DNA from: Aphis gossypii
Taxonomy: Eukaryota; Arthropoda; Insecta; Hemiptera; Aphididae
NCBI RefSeq assembly: GCF_020184175.1
Contig: NC_065530.1
Span: 38,851,260 to 38,915,259, forward strand
Direction of reading: 5' to 3'
Length of the DNA stretch: 64,000 nucleotides
In this document: positions 1-13,750 of the stretch, in pieces
Position numbering within the stretch: position 1 is the first letter of the stretch
How the letters are laid out: every line of letters begins with the position of its first letter
Program-made: the position numbers and the translations under genes
Notes under the pieces: generated by a model
The model's database searches: none
What the model was told of the DNA's origin: nothing
Seen by the model: the letters and a program-made list of their open reading frames with translations, nothing else

Positions 1-3000
1 TAATGATAGGTACCTAACTATATATAGAAGCAAGTTTTTTCCCGTGACCGTTAAATAATGTACCTATTAAAAATGTACAGATACAAACATTACCACAAGA
101 TACCTTGGTGTGTATTTATTTATAGCGTATTCCTCACACATTTTGAGAAAATCTCATTTTAATTTACAAATATTACGCATAGTTTAAATTCCACATAATA
201 ATACTAAACGATCTATAATAATGTGTTATTATAATATAGCTCATTTAATAGAATTTTGAAAACCGTAATATTCTTAAGGATTTTTTCACATGTCTTTTTA
301 TTGCTAACAGAAAAAATATCTCGGAAGTCATGATAATATTTTTTTGATTCAGATAATAATAAATTCTCGAAATTGTGAACGAGATAGTTTTTATTTATCA
401 TGATATATATAATGAAGTTTTGCAGATCAATAGAATCTTATGAAGTATATTGATATAAAATATTTAAGCATAAATAATAATAATAATAATATTAACTATA
501 AGCAGCCGGCGTATTGTCTCTTAATTAAATTCATTTTCAACATGAGTCAATTGATTCAAGGTTTAGTTTGTGAATTTGTTTTCAATAGTTTTATAATGTA
601 TCCAGACCATATACGTATATGTATGTGGAGAGGTTTCCATTGTATAAGGGATTTAGTGTAACCATTATTCGCGGTGGTTTGAATAATTGTCCAATTAGGA
701 ATCTTGTAGTTTTAACTTAATAAAAATTATAATATTTACTATGCCAATCTATAGTTTAAACTCTAAATAAACTATATTATAATATTGGATACTGATATGT
801 CTTTAAAAGGTTTCAGTAAAACTTTGTTAATAATAGTTTAAATCGATTTCGAATTTCGATTGCTATATTATAATATTATAGTTGTAATGTTAGATACTTG
901 GGAATAAACAAACAGTTAACTGACTTCACGTTGACATAACAATTAACAGATTATGAATACGATTTTTCTATTTGCTTGTGTTTTAATATTTTCTTTTTCT
1001 TACATATTGATGTCGTACACAATTATATTATAACCTCTAGTATTTATAATATTTATAATTAAAATTCAACTATGGTGTATGGTGAAGGCTATTAAGTCAT
1101 GAAAAATGTTTAAACAACATTCAAATTTATTAATTAAAAAGCAATATCTACCCCTATTGCTAATTAGCATTTTCATAATACACAATACAACCGTGACTGA
1201 ATTATAGGTAACCTATTAATATTAAATCACAAGGCCGTCGTTATGAGATTTATGTAATAATACAAATCAACGATTTATATATCATAATCATACCCATGAA
1301 CTAGAAATATTATAATATCAAGCAGTCAATGATCTTTCAAATATAATACTTAATATTCGAACCCTAAATCGATATTATATTTTATAATATATGCTAGGCA
1401 CTCGAGATTTTATCCGAGAAAACAGACGGTAAACGTCGTATTTAGCATATTGTTATAATATTAGGTGCATATAAATTTGAAATATTAATGTATGTGCCTT
1501 GTTGTACAATAAATAATATTACTCATACGAATAAAATATTAAATACTTGACATTTTAAATTGTACATTGTATATTATATTTTAGCTTTAAAAAAAACTTC
1601 ATATCTCCAAATTGGTGGTCAGAAGTTATTATTTTCTTATGTTCACATATAAAAGTGTTATTTCAGAGTGAACATACTTTTCAAAAGTTTTTATGAGCTG
1701 TAAATAAACATTATTTTAAAATATAGTAAACGAGCGTATATTAGTAGACATGTACATTGTACAAGGTGATTCACCGAGTAATATGTTCATTTTCTTGTTC
1801 TCAAATGCATTTATTCAAATTCTATTTTCGAATGTTTAAATATACTTATGGATATTTTAAAATTTCTGAGATTTTTTTTATACTACATAACGAGAGCCTT
1901 GTGGAAGTACAAACTTTTGTTTTTCAAACAAACCCCTTCCTCTTTTTCTCTGTAAATTATTTAATGATGGATAACTTTTGAAATTTTTTTTGTAATACTT
2001 TATATAAAATATATATAAGTAGTTTCCCATTTATATACTGGTAGGTATATTAATAACTACAATTTTAAAGCTGTCTTGTCTTCCAAACCTATAATCATGG
2101 AATCTATTATTCTACACCAAGTTTAATAACTGAAAAACTATTTGTTTAAATTTTGATTTTGAGTATTGATGTTTCAATAAAAAATGTTCAAAAAAAAATT
2201 ATCCACTAAATAATTTACAGTAGAAAAGGGAATTCTCATTTAAATAATAGAAGTTTTTATCTTCATAAGATAATTCTTTAATACTACAAAAAAATCTAAA
2301 CATTTTTAAAATATGGTTTTTATGTATATTCAAAAATTTCAAAAATCAGTTTTTAAATAACTTACTACAATGTTGAAAAAAAATAGTGTGCATGCTTGGT
2401 GAACGTATGATATACTTATATATATATATATTTATTAATATTATACATTATCACTGTGCGAAAATACATTTGTGTTTACACCCACTTTAACTATATATAT
2501 AGTTGCGTCGGATAAGATCGTAAATATTGACAGCCTACATAAAATCATACGTTATACATAATAATATAATATTTGAGAAATATTGCCTTTATAATATAGT
2601 GATGCCCAATGATTTCTACGGTTCTCATTAGTAAATATTAGTAAACACAGATGCAAAGTTTACGCAAACAAAACTTAGCCACAGAGTATTAAAATTAAAT
2701 AAATAATTAAATATTTATTTATTGACACGCTTTCGCACCGATATTAACTTTAATATTGTGCAATAGTTTTGTAAAAGTTTGAATAAAATACAACAATTCA
2801 TAACATTAGACTTTTTAATATTATACAGAAACAGGAAATTGCAAAACGTGCAAATTTTTGCTTAAGTCATACCTTAGCTTAGTCATTTATTCAATATTTT
2901 AAAATGTGAGATATTCTAAGTTTATATTTTTTTTAATTGGGTTAAACAGAATATTTACAGGATGGGAGTTTTTGTTAAAATTTGTTTTTTTATTGTAATT

Positions 3001-5021
3001 CAGAAAATAATAAATATAGATAACTATTATTTTGTTTTCGAAATATTTATTTTAGTATTTTTTTAAAAATAATTATATTTATATAATAAATTTTATTTTA
3101 TTTTTGCAATGTTTATATTATATTCATTCGAAGTGTTAATAATTTTATTTTATTTTTTGATTTTATCAATTATTGGAAATTAAATCTAACGAAAAAATGT
3201 ACTTAATTAGACCGATTTGACTGAAATGAACAATGTCGGTCATCGCCTGGTATAAAAGTATCCTCTCTTATTTGAATCAAAGTTCAAATATATTAACAAT
3301 TTAAGCTATTTATTACATTTTTATAGCACATACCCATTTATACCAATCATACCATTATACGATAGTATACGAACGTCGGTAACAAGGATGAGTGGGTGTA
3401 CTTAAAACATAAACTATTATAAAATAATATTCGTATTATAATAATATTATAAATTATTATAAAATAAAATATGATTATTATACATTTTTACTCCAAAATA
3501 AATAGACATTTTTTTAATACACTTTATAAAGAATTCATAAAAAAGCAATGACAAGTTCGTAGTACCTACTACCTACTAAGATAACTGGGCGAGACAAAAA
3601 ATGTTTACCAATTTGAATTATTTTTTTATAAGCCAATTAAAAAAAAAAAAATTAATGTTCTTATGAATTATATACGCAACATTATTATCATCATCTATAA
3701 GCCGCGTATATAGATATATAGATATATATATATTATTATTATTATTAGGATACTTTCGAAAATAACTTTTATACTTTTATGTGTTTATATTATTATATTT
3801 AATTGATAAATCTCCACAATTTTCAGTCTTGAATATAGAAATTATAACAGGTATGTTATTAGAACGATTTATCCAAGAAATTACGTGTTTTATATATTAA
3901 CTATATAAATATTAATACTAATTATAATTAAGTGAGGATTTTAAAAAAAAAGAGAGAAGAATTTCCCGTTTATAAGTAATTGTAATTATTAAGTAGTTTT
4001 ATAAAACTTTGGTATTATGTTTTAAGCAAGTTAAGTTAAATAAAAAATATATAAAAGTGTGTGTTCACAAGATTTAGTATAGCAATAAGATTTAATTAAT
4101 TTTTAATGGTATGAAAAAATTACATTATACGAAATGTGTACGGGAAATGCTTCAGTTGTAAAAAAAACGTTCCCGATTTTCTCACATTGGAGCGTAATAT
4201 TACAGTCAACATTGCATTTACATTATGCTAATCAAACCCGGACTCGCAGTGTCAGTAAATTTAACCAATTTTTTTTACGTGCTATTTTTTTTTTTTTTTT
4301 TTTTAATGCATATTCATATTGCTCGTACACACATTTTTTTGTTTTGTTTTGCTTTTGTTTTTTAATTTCATACATTAAAAATATTAATAATTAATAAGTA
4401 GGACGTAGGTACCTATATTATATTATATTGTGTTGTTAAAAATTAATGACAATAATTTTACAAGCCTTATATTTATATATTATAAATATTATATATTTAT
4501 AATTTCGTGACTCTAGAAAGTCATATTTTTTATACTAATACAAAATTGCAGAATGTTATTGGGTAAGTATGGAAAAGTCTATATTACCAGGATTTATCTT
4601 CATCGGACATACAATATTATATAACTATAAGCCACGTCATAAACATAAATATACACTCATACTCCTCTTTCCAACACCCGCTAAAGATTAATTATTATTT
4701 CGTACACGAATGTATGAATAATTTACGGGAATTAATAATTCAACTTAATAAAATATTTACAATAAATTAGCAACTCAGTACATTAGGTACCTATCTCAAA
4801 TTGTCCAGAATACACGAAAAAAAAATATGTTAACTAAATTAGTAAGGAATTAAAGTAAATCAAAAAAATTTCTAATAATATAATATACGTAAATGTTTTA
4901 AATTCCTGTGAATAATGCTTTTAAATCTAATAAAATAATTAATATTTCTTATCATAATAAAAAATAAAATCGTATTAAGTTCTATTTATATTGTTAATTA
5001 TTATAGATAAGGCGTACTTAC
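1..5021. other. AT-rich non-coding DNA
   Basis: No convincing gene is visible here. The stretch is dominated by A/T runs, (TA)n and (TTA)n tracts, and scattered stop codons in all frames. The few short open frames have strongly A/T-biased codons and no good splice-site pairing. One tiny plus-strand arrangement near 4552-4562 shows TTGCAG followed 11 bases later by GTAAGTATGG. It would be an 11-base microexon, and I cannot support it further. The stretch is consistent with intron or intergenic DNA. Confidence 0.7.
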
Positions 5022-5158
5022 ATATGTTGCAATGGTGGTCCAAAAACGGTAGAAGTTAAATTTGGAACTATTATATCTAACGAAAAATTAAACAATTGAT
5101 TATACTGTTTCGCGTGCACATCTGTTCTTAAACAATAATTACCCGTATATTTGGTCAT
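5022..5158 (-). CDS. candidate coding exon, unrecognised protein
   Basis: On the minus strand an open frame runs from just after an in-frame TGA, through an ATG at 5158-5156, to a strong splice donor GTAAGT at 5021-5016. Without splicing it would stop at once (CAT ATG TAA). From the ATG it gives about 45 codons and ends in VFGPPLQH plus a split codon. The composition is mixed (C, R, D, H, P, N, L) rather than the K/N/I/Y bias of random A/T-rich DNA. A good acceptor (a T-rich tract ending CGTTAG) sits at 5078-5077. The exon may therefore be only 5022-5076, still open in the same frame; the ATG context is weak. I do not recognise the protein family. Chance remains possible. Confidence 0.3.
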
Positions 5159-6470
5159 TAACGTGATTATTCAGTTTATAATCATAATTACTAATGTATG
5201 TTTTTTCAACTACAAAATACGTAGTTTGCAATATCTTGTGATTTTAATGAATTCCGTCAAAATTTTAAATTTAAATTCATACAAGCTTTTAATATTTTCA
5301 TACACTTTAAAAACAACTTTTGTGGAACCTTGTATTAAATTTTCAATATTTTTAACCCAGTGAATAATTTTTTATCAACACTTATAGAAAAAAAAATATA
5401 AATTTCATAGCTATAAATAGCTTAAAAATAATCAAAATGTTTTCAAACTGTTATTGCATATACAATAACATTATAATATAAAATGTTATTAAAAATCTCT
5501 AGTATCCACGATTATTTGTTTTTGAGATACCTACATCCAAAGAAATTTTGTCAAATATCGGATTTGTATAACAATTTTTGTTTTTTTTTTAACACTTTTT
5601 TTATTAATTATAAAAAAAGTGCTGTGTATTTTTATTTTTACCCTTCAAAGTACCAAATTAATATTTATTTATTATACTTACGTAGTTTGTCAGGTTATGT
5701 ACTCAGAAATCGCAATCATTTATACACTTAAGAGCAAAATATATGGGCAGCAAAAGATAAAAGAATGTGTGTACTATAGTAAAATTTCAATACGTCATGA
5801 TTTTGTGACTTCAAATATTATATAACTATTACATATTGGTCTTAATTAAACAACGTTTGTATTCCGCTGAATCATCCCAAGTTATGAATTAAACATAATG
5901 TAACTTAGGGATTTAACAAATTAAAAAACAATTTGATTATAAAAAATAATATAGCTTGAGGGAGTAAAATAAATCCTCATTAAGCAAGTACTTAGTTTAT
6001 CATTTTTGTCTGCGATTTAGAAATTGAAGTCAATGAAAGTTATTAAAATATAAAAAATAATTTAAAATTATGTTTGAGTAATACGATAATGATAAAAAAT
6101 TATATAACGCACAGACTAAGATCTTAGTTCGAGATATAAAGATAAGTAACATTGATAATAATTATAGATGATAACTTTATACACAGGCCATGAATAACAA
6201 TAAGTTATTATAACTCTTGTATAACTGTTATATTTTCCATCTCAAATGTGTTATTCATATTGTACTCGAATAAAAAATTACATAATATATTATATTTATA
6301 TTGAGCTATATGCCTATATGTAGTAAAAAAAAAATTAAAATACTGATGGTTTATGTTTAGATTTTGATAAATGATATCGAAGGTGGTTGATATAGTACAT
6401 TAATCTCCTATAATAAATATACCGGGTATACAGGTCTATTGCATTAAACAGTTTTCGTATTGTTTTATAG

Positions 6471-6674
6471 TTAACGATAAACCAAAGGATAAAATTTGCC
6501 TGGATTAATGACGGCCGTGTCGTTCCCCACCGGCCACCGCAGCAACGTATAAAGAGTTCTCATACACACATTACTGGTGAAGAAATCGGCGTGGTTAAAA
6601 ATACATCCTTTGTTAGCCGTGAACACACTTATGCAATGCACGCCGAGAGCGGAAAAGAAAGATATCCTTCGCAT
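6471..6674 (-). CDS. weak candidate terminal exon / open frame
   Basis: This minus-strand open frame of 67 codons lies in a locally CpG-richer block (about 6480-6690). It contains a good acceptor-like tract (GATTTCTTCACCAG, ending at about 6571). After that the frame stays open to TAA and ends in DTAVINPGKFYPLVYR. A second frame through the same block is open for a similar distance before a stop, so openness alone is weak evidence. No polyadenylation signal AATAAA follows closely. The longer overlapping minus-strand frames at 6613-7090 cover a pyrimidine-rich region and look like chance. No protein family is recognised. Confidence 0.12.
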   Translation of the reverse strand: MRRISFFSALGVHCISVFTANKGCIFNHADFFTSNVCMRTLYTLLRWPVGNDTAVINPGKFYPLVYR

Positions 6675-7642
6675 CGTATCGGTTCACATTATGTTTTTGG
6701 GATGGAAAAAATGCATGCACGGAGGCCAACAGTATTTTATAACGTAGGGTAAAAAATATATGTAGTAGCTGTACGCGTTGTTGGCGGGGGTGGATCAGGG
6801 TAAGATGTATAATAGAGGCGTTGGGAAGGGGTCTGTCGGTGAAGGAAAAGAAAAAAAAAATGTATAAAGAAGGGGAAAAAACGCCACAAAATCTCTTTTT
6901 TTCCTTTAGAAGTACATAAAAGCCTGAGAAACCTTTTGTGCCATATAGACGGGCCATTTTGTTGGGAAAAACGATGGACGAGATGTGAAAAATACAAGCA
7001 AAATACGAAAACAAATCGGTCCGCACGTATTATTGAACATTCGCTGCAGATTACCATGAGAATGAATAAAATATAAAACAGAAAATACATAACTTATAAC
7101 TTATAATATTGATATTATATATTATATTCAACAATTTTTTGATTTTGTTATCAAACGATTCCGCTTATGTAACTTGACGGGCTACGGTGTCATACGGTGT
7201 CAGCGTTAAACCCCTTCGTCGTATATACCTTATTATTATTTTATTGTTTCAAAAAGTTTTTAAATTTGTTTCACCTAAACTTTACTGCAGTATTAATACA
7301 ATACTAAAATTCATAATTAAAAAGTATATCAAGTGCTACTACCTTGTATTATATTTAAAAGTATCGATGTCAACTTTGTTTCTATTTTTGCTCATTTTTT
7401 ATTATTGAAACCGTTTAAATTTGTAACTTAGTGTAATACATTTTATATTATATCTATGATAGGATTGATGTGCTACAAGTTCGTCATTTTGTAGATATGA
7501 TGCGATCGTATAGTGACTTACAAGTTACAAGTATTTGTTACTTTTATATTATTATTTATTGTACAATATTATAATATTCCATACCAATGGAAACTCGATA
7601 TGACTGACATCATCACACTGGATAACCCGTTTGCTGTCCAAA

Positions 7643-7663
7643 ATTTGGGTTGAAAACCCAAAT
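7643..7663. repeat. perfect 9-bp inverted repeat (hairpin)
   Basis: ATTTGGGTT and AACCCAAAT are separated by GAA, giving a perfect 9-bp stem with a 3-base loop. No gene or T-run beside it indicates a terminator-like role. It may be a chance palindrome or a remnant of a small mobile element. Confidence 0.6.
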
Positions 7664-7973
7664 ACAATTTTATTATAAAGTATAAACAATTAATATAGTT
7701 AATACAAATGTATGTTAATCCTAAGCGATCAAGAAACGATGATACATAATGCTTATTATAATACCAATGGAATATTAGGAAATAAAAATTTTTAATGTAG
7801 TTAAAAAATTTTCAAGTTCAGTACCTATTGACTTTTATCCAATTAATATATTATATTTTTTCATTATATTTACTGTACAGCAGGAAACAAAACAGATATT
7901 AGCTTCTATAATAAATTGTAATACTTTGTTTTCACTTAATAATATTTTAACCGGCGTTAACAAAATATTTTTG

Positions 7974-7988
7974 TTAGGTTAGGTTAGG
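7974..7988 (+). repeat. short interstitial TTAGG run
   Basis: Three tandem copies of TTAGG, the standard insect telomere unit, are followed by TAGG and a degenerate copy (AGTAGG). The array is too short to be a telomere. It is either chance or an interstitial telomeric-type trace, such as a repaired break. Confidence 0.5.
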
Positions 7989-9133
7989 TAGGAGTAGGTA
8001 CATAAATTACAATAAAATGTTGTAAATATATTATCATCGACTATTGTTTCATTCTGAAAAATATATTCTAAATTATCTTTATATTTGCATATTGATAATA
8101 ATAATATAATAGATGTTCACAATATATTTTTCGACTATCTACTCAACTCTTCTTTGATTAGTTTTGCATATTTTTTTTTTTGTTTTTTGATAGTGGAATT
8201 TTTAATAAAAATAAAATTAAAGTGAACCTAATAATTAATTACTTTAACAAATTAAGTTGGATCTTAATGTTTTTAGATATAAAATGCATATTGAACCAAA
8301 ATTGTTGAGACAATATTTATTGAACTTAATGAGGTTTGAACAAAAATGTGTTTGAACCTAAAACGCAGAAACCTTTTAAAATATAAAATAATTTGTACAA
8401 AATCATTCGGACTATTATTGTATATTCTGGGTTTGTCCGCTATTATTCTGATCTTCGTCAAAATATAATGATTTTAGAAATCATAAACACTATTATACTA
8501 TAGTTGGCAAAATATTAACGAATATTTGAGGAGGAGATAGGGAGATAATTTGGCCTGAGAGGGGGGGTTGACTTCACGGACGTCTACAGTTAAACGGGGT
8601 GGGAACGGCGCTATAACTTGTAACGAGGTACGATCGATACAACAGTACATTTCAAGCCGAAATTCCAAAGCGGTGGTGCCAGAGAAATGGACCTAAAAAA
8701 CCACCAATGTATTTATCAGACGTATAATTTTGTTATATGCCTACCTATGGTATTTATAAAAAAATTGTAGTAAAAACTTTTTATTATGTTATAGTACAAC
8801 AATAATAAGTGCTTCTGCGTTTTATAACATAAAACGTTTAATAATTTATATTAATTTTGATTTCAAGGAAAAAAGACGTTTTATTATATTATTATTATAT
8901 AATAGTCATTTAATACCTATATATGTCTAATGTCTATAGTCTAAGATGAAGTAAATGACAACGGATGATTTAAATAAAAATAATAAATTCATCGCTTCGT
9001 TGCATAATCTAAAATAATTAAAACTAAAAACCTACGTAAATAAGTTTTAAAAGACTTTACTGAATTGTAGTACTACCTACTGCAGCATTCATTCACTATA
9101 AAAATATATAATATACGTTTCTGCTGTCTCCAG

Positions 9134-9175
9134 ATCTCATTCGTTTAATTACGCGTCCACCGTAGTCCACCGCCG
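9134..9175 (+). CDS. weak candidate internal exon
   Basis: A strong acceptor (TTTCTGCTGTCTCCAG, ending at 9133) is followed by 42 bases and then GTAATG, a moderate donor. One of the three frames is open and reads SHSFNYASTVVHR; the other two contain stops. The block is GC-richer than its surroundings. The donor is not consensus at position +5, so this may be a lone acceptor-like sequence. Confidence 0.15.
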
Positions 9176-10604
9176 GTAATGATAAATGGTCTAAGCGAAA
9201 CATTTGTTTTGGACTTTGCCAGTTCCTATCCCTGTCCTGTACACTATATTATACTACTATGCAGCCTACACTATCGACCCGACTAACAGACATGCAAATG
9301 TCCCGTACAAGTCCATGCTTATCATACAGACAAACTGTAATAATAATTTGCAGGAAATAAACAAACTAACAGCTCATCGTTTATTTTCATAGATATTATA
9401 ATATATAAGAGTTGTTCGAAACCGCAGCTATGTATAATAATTATTTCTAACACGCCCGTTTACCCAATATCCAATCAATATTTATTAAATAATTCGAATG
9501 GTTAGGGATAATGAAATATTATAAATATTCAAATACCCGTGAAACACTTGTATTACATCTATATATTAAAATTAATTTATCGACAGTATATATTTAATAT
9601 TTATAAGCATAAATTATTAAATAAATAACGATACGAAGTATTTAAGACCATATTGTTGTTTTAAATTTGATAAACATATTATTTTTTTTATTATTATTAT
9701 TAATAATGTCCTGAAAAATTTATTTTTTATTTTTGAAAACTAAAATGTGTTATCTATTCAAAACACAGAATTTTATTTTTCTATAAACTTGGTCCATCCT
9801 TGGTTGTTGGTATATATTCTACATAAGAGGATTTATTGCAAAACCATTTTTTTTTTAAATCGACCATGACAAAATGTGACAGTATTTGTCAAGCTACTAA
9901 CCTATCTGACTTTTTATTCAACGAATATGAGAGAAATATTTCATTTTTACATTCCCAATAGCAGATTTAATGTTTACTGACTTAAGTTCTAGTCACCTTT
10001 TTACCGGCATAAGGATTTTTAACTCGTCAATAACTTCAATATCTGTATATTTTCTGAATCAATATTTAAAAATAGTCCATTAAACTTTAAAACTTAACTA
10101 AACATAAATTATATAATATCTATAGTATTTTCAAAATTAAGATAATATAATATACGTATAATCCATTAAAATAAATTTACGTTCTGAATAATTTTGATAC
10201 AAAAAATGATACCTCTATTATTCGTAGGTATCTATAGTTAAAAAAAATATATATTAATTAATAGTCAAACTTAATTCAATAAGGTAAACTCAATAACCAT
10301 TATATATATATATGGAAACATATTCCTATACAAATCAATTCAAATTTTTTTAATAAAAAAGCACACTATAATCGTTTAAATGAAACTACGCATAACGTAT
10401 AATGTTATCTATTTATAATATAATATGTAGTATGTACCATGTAGTTTTTAAAATGCATTAACACAGCGTCGATAAGTCCACAGTTGCATAACACTATCAT
10501 ATCATATATTCGAAGATGGTTAATTGGTTAATTAACTTTGTGAATCCGCACGAGGAGTTTTAGTTGTTTGACCGATAATAATTATAGCAACAAAATGTCT
10601 TAGC

Positions 10605-10859
10605 TTGTATTTTACTGCAGGTAACAGCGTAGGCATTTTAACTTGGTTTGGCGAATACGAATTCATTTACCTGCGAGCAGGAAAGTGCAGCGGCCTTTCC
10701 TCTTTGTTTTCTAGCTTTAAACGATTGATTAATCGTCCGACAATCCGGCGGAAACGGGGTGGCGCCGAAACGAGGAAGAGGGTTGCTGCATGTCGCGATT
10801 ATTTGTTTTTCACCCCGTTTGTCCATACGTACATATATATTGTATATTATTGTGTATAG
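10605..10859 (+). CDS. weak open frame in a GC-richer patch
   Basis: A frame of about 80 codons follows an acceptor-like TGTATTTTACTGCAG ending at 10620. It encodes a mixed peptide (…ILTWFGEYEFIYL…, then a basic stretch with RRKRGG and ETRKR) and runs into an A/T-rich tail ending TAG. An opposite-strand frame of 86 codons overlaps it almost completely, which argues that low stop density in a GC-richer patch explains both. No family is recognised. The patch could equally be a non-coding conserved element. Confidence 0.12.
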   Translation: MYFTAGNSVGILTWFGEYEFIYLRAGKCSGLSSLFSSFKRLINRPTIRRKRGGAETRKRVAACRDYLFFTPFVHTYIYIVYYCV

Positions 10860-12782
10860 GTAGACCGTATAGATCATAATATAACGTGCAAACCGCATAC
10901 ATTGAGTGACCTACATTTAACATTTTTTTTTTAAACCGTACAAACAATATTATATTGAACAGTAATTCGAGAACGTGTAAAAAGTTATTTCGCAGACCAG
11001 AGCTAAATTCATGTACATAATATACAGTAAGTATAGATAACTGTCCATTATATTGTCTAAAGCATCAAATCGTTCAAAATTACAAAGTATTATCAGGTAT
11101 TTGTAGTGTATTATTGTAGGGACACGACTACAAATTTAACAAAACGGCATTTTAACAACTTTAATCAACTTTATACGAATAAACGATTTATGAACATTGA
11201 TAATTCTTATATCAAATAGAACTTATAGAACAATTTCAAGCTATTGGTGAATTTTTATTTATTTTACATGTAACTTAATATGTATTGTTTTAATTTATTT
11301 TGATATTAAAAATATTATAAACTAATTTAAAACATATGTTGATATTGTAATGAATTAATAAATTTGCTTTGATTAAGATAAATATTTAGGCCGAGGAATC
11401 ATTTTTCAAAACCCACTAAATGTTTTAAAATTTAAAAGGAACAAAAAACTAGATGAATAAAATAACAAAAAAGAAATTTATATCTAAATCGAATTAACCT
11501 AAAAGAATTTACTAAAAACAAAACGTGTTTTCTAAAAATATCTAGTTTAAAATAATTTTAACTAGTTGCCAATATTTTAAACGTTGTAGGCTCTAAAAAT
11601 TAACGCATATATTATACAAGTATAAAAAACTAATACAACATTCTTATACACACACATAAAAGATAATGACGATATGGTATTGTTAAGTAAATATTGAGTA
11701 GAAAATGTAAACCAATAATTAATCATAATGAACGTTCGTAGTATTAAATCGTTAATTTTTTTTAAAGAATATAAACGTGACTGTGTTTTTTAAAAAAAAA
11801 ATACAAATAATATGTAAACATGAACGAATTTATCTTTTGGTAGACGTTCTAACCAGTGTTTTTATATAGGTCATTAATTTGAGCTCAAATTGTAGTTTAT
11901 CACATTTAAACATAACATTTTGTATTTCTGTGATATTTGTGTAAATTATTTGTTTATAAACTATTATTAAGTAAAAGATTTTTAAAAAATATATAATTTT
12001 TAAATAAGACAAACATTTTTTCTTTTATATCAGTCTTCCAATTAAATAAATGAATTATTATATAAATATTTAATAACCAATTTTGTTACATAAATAAAAT
12101 CTTATATAACCCAAAATAAAAAATCAATAAAAACATGTGTACCTACATATTTTGATAAATATTTTCTAACTTCTAGAATATATTTTAATTTTAAAATACT
12201 AATATAAATGTTTAGTGATATTTAAAATCTCTGTAGTAATTAATTTTTCACTACGTACAAAACCGTCAAAAATTACAGCCTAAAAAAATTATTGTGATTA
12301 CTAAATGTAATATAAAATGTATTAAATATTTAATGTATTTAAAATCTTTTTAAAAATGAAAATGTAATAAAAGTTCTTATTTGTACCTACTAAATCAAAA
12401 GGTTTTTGAGAAATTCTAAACTTAAACACTCAAGTAAAAATATCAGTTTAAGAGGTTGCTCTATTATTTCTGATCAACTAAAAAGGTCAGTGTAGGAAAT
12501 CACACTGTTTTATTTTTATTTTCAGGTAAAAAGTTAATCGAGTAGGAACGCCCTATGCCACTACAAACCGTTATAGTCGTTGTAACTGATTATTGGCGAC
12601 GATTATTATAATTGAAATATTCAATACGTCATACCATGATAATGTATGATGTCTGTGTATACAAAGCAATCGCTTTGTGGTATAATATTATGTACAGTGT
12701 TTGAATTTGAACCTGTTCCGTATAGATCGTTGCTGAAGTATAATATATGGTTTGGCACGCTAACATTATAATAATATTATAA

Positions 12783-12827
12783 TCATTTGAACTTGTAGCA
12801 GTATTGGTTTACATTTGGACGACATTC
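12783..12827 (-). CDS. candidate short terminal exon
   Basis: The minus strand has one of the strongest polypyrimidine tracts in the window: about 25 bases, nearly all C/T, ending TCTGAGCAG just upstream of 12827. The following frame is open for 14 codons (ECRPNVNQYCYKFK) and then reads TGA. Another phase hits a stop within six codons. No AATAAA was seen soon after the stop. It could be a lone pyrimidine tract without an exon. Confidence 0.15.
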   Translation of the reverse strand, partial: ECRPNVNQYCYKFK

Positions 12828-13557
12828 CTGCTCAGAGCGAAAGGAGAGAGGAGAAGGCTTTAAAAAGATTAAATCAATACATTTAATTAAACAACTCCAA
12901 TAAAATAACACACGCGCGACTATTATTTGTTCATAAACATGCAAATCAAACGGTCGTAAATATGTATAACATTATGATACAAATGTTGCAATAGAAATAC
13001 CTATAGAATATGAACAGGTATGTGTGGGTTAGTTCCATGATCTTATTCAATGGTATTGTTTTAATTTTAATAACTGGTTGATACCATAAAGCGTATTCTC
13101 GATCACCCTTAATTATTGTATTTATTTAATTAATTAAATAAAATTAAGACACGTGTACTGTGTTTTGGAATAATAGCAATGAAAAAAATTAAATGCCAAT
13201 AGTGTTAATAAATTGCAGTTTTGTATCATACAACAATTTTTCTATATTAATTTGAAACTCTTCTTAACTATGTCATACTGTCATTATAATAAATTATGTT
13301 TTTATTTTTTTTACGATTCAATTATCCATAACACAACGATGCTAATAAAAGGTAAATTTAATATTATAAACATGCATAGTAATATAATAGATTTTATATT
13401 TAAATATTTTGATAAACAATGGTTGATTCCATAATCCGGTGATTACATTATACTTGTAAGCAAAACCTACTGTAATACAGACTTTTATTCAAAATTATTT
13501 TCTTACTCATTTAAAATATAATAATATTATACGAAAAATATTTACAAGTTGATTACT

Positions 13558-13750
13558 TTAAAGTATTAACTTAAAACGATTGATAATTTTTAATATGGCA
13601 TAGTAATTGTTTAGTCCTAACAAAATAGGCATGACGACGGCTAGATTAACATCACTAAAATGGATTATCTCATCTGTAGTAAGAGAACACGCGTGGGCGA
13701 CACAGTACCAGTGCGCAGTGTACGACAAGTCGTTTGCTATCAACAACTAA
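13558..13750. other. patch open on both strands, coding strand undecided
   Basis: On the plus strand an ATG at 13631 opens 39 codons (beginning MTTARLTSLKW, ending YDKSFAINN) before TAA at 13748-13750. It also contains an internal GTAAGAG that could act as a donor. On the minus strand an acceptor-like CTTATTTGTTAG leads into a 62-codon frame with a hydrophobic segment (NLAVVMPILLGL), ending at 13558; that frame has no ATG at its start. Both readings look protein-like but at most one can be real. Local base composition is less A/T-rich than the flanks. No family is recognised. Confidence 0.15.

Larger units (their letters stand above)
5159..12782. other. mostly non-coding AT-rich stretch with a few local signals
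   Basis: No recognisable gene lies here. Local items are listed separately: a possible terminal exon near 6471-6674, a hairpin at 7643-7663, a TTAGG run at 7974-7988, a small plus-strand exon candidate at 9134-9175, and a GC-richer patch at 10620-10860. A G-rich patch around 8520-8690, with a run of seven G, is unexplained. The remainder is A/T-rich without supported features. Confidence 0.6.

Noticed and set aside
6613..7090. 137- and 117-codon minus-strand frames
   Set aside because: The two frames overlap each other over a purine/pyrimidine-rich strand where stops are rare. The peptides are F/S/P-biased with no recognisable motif.
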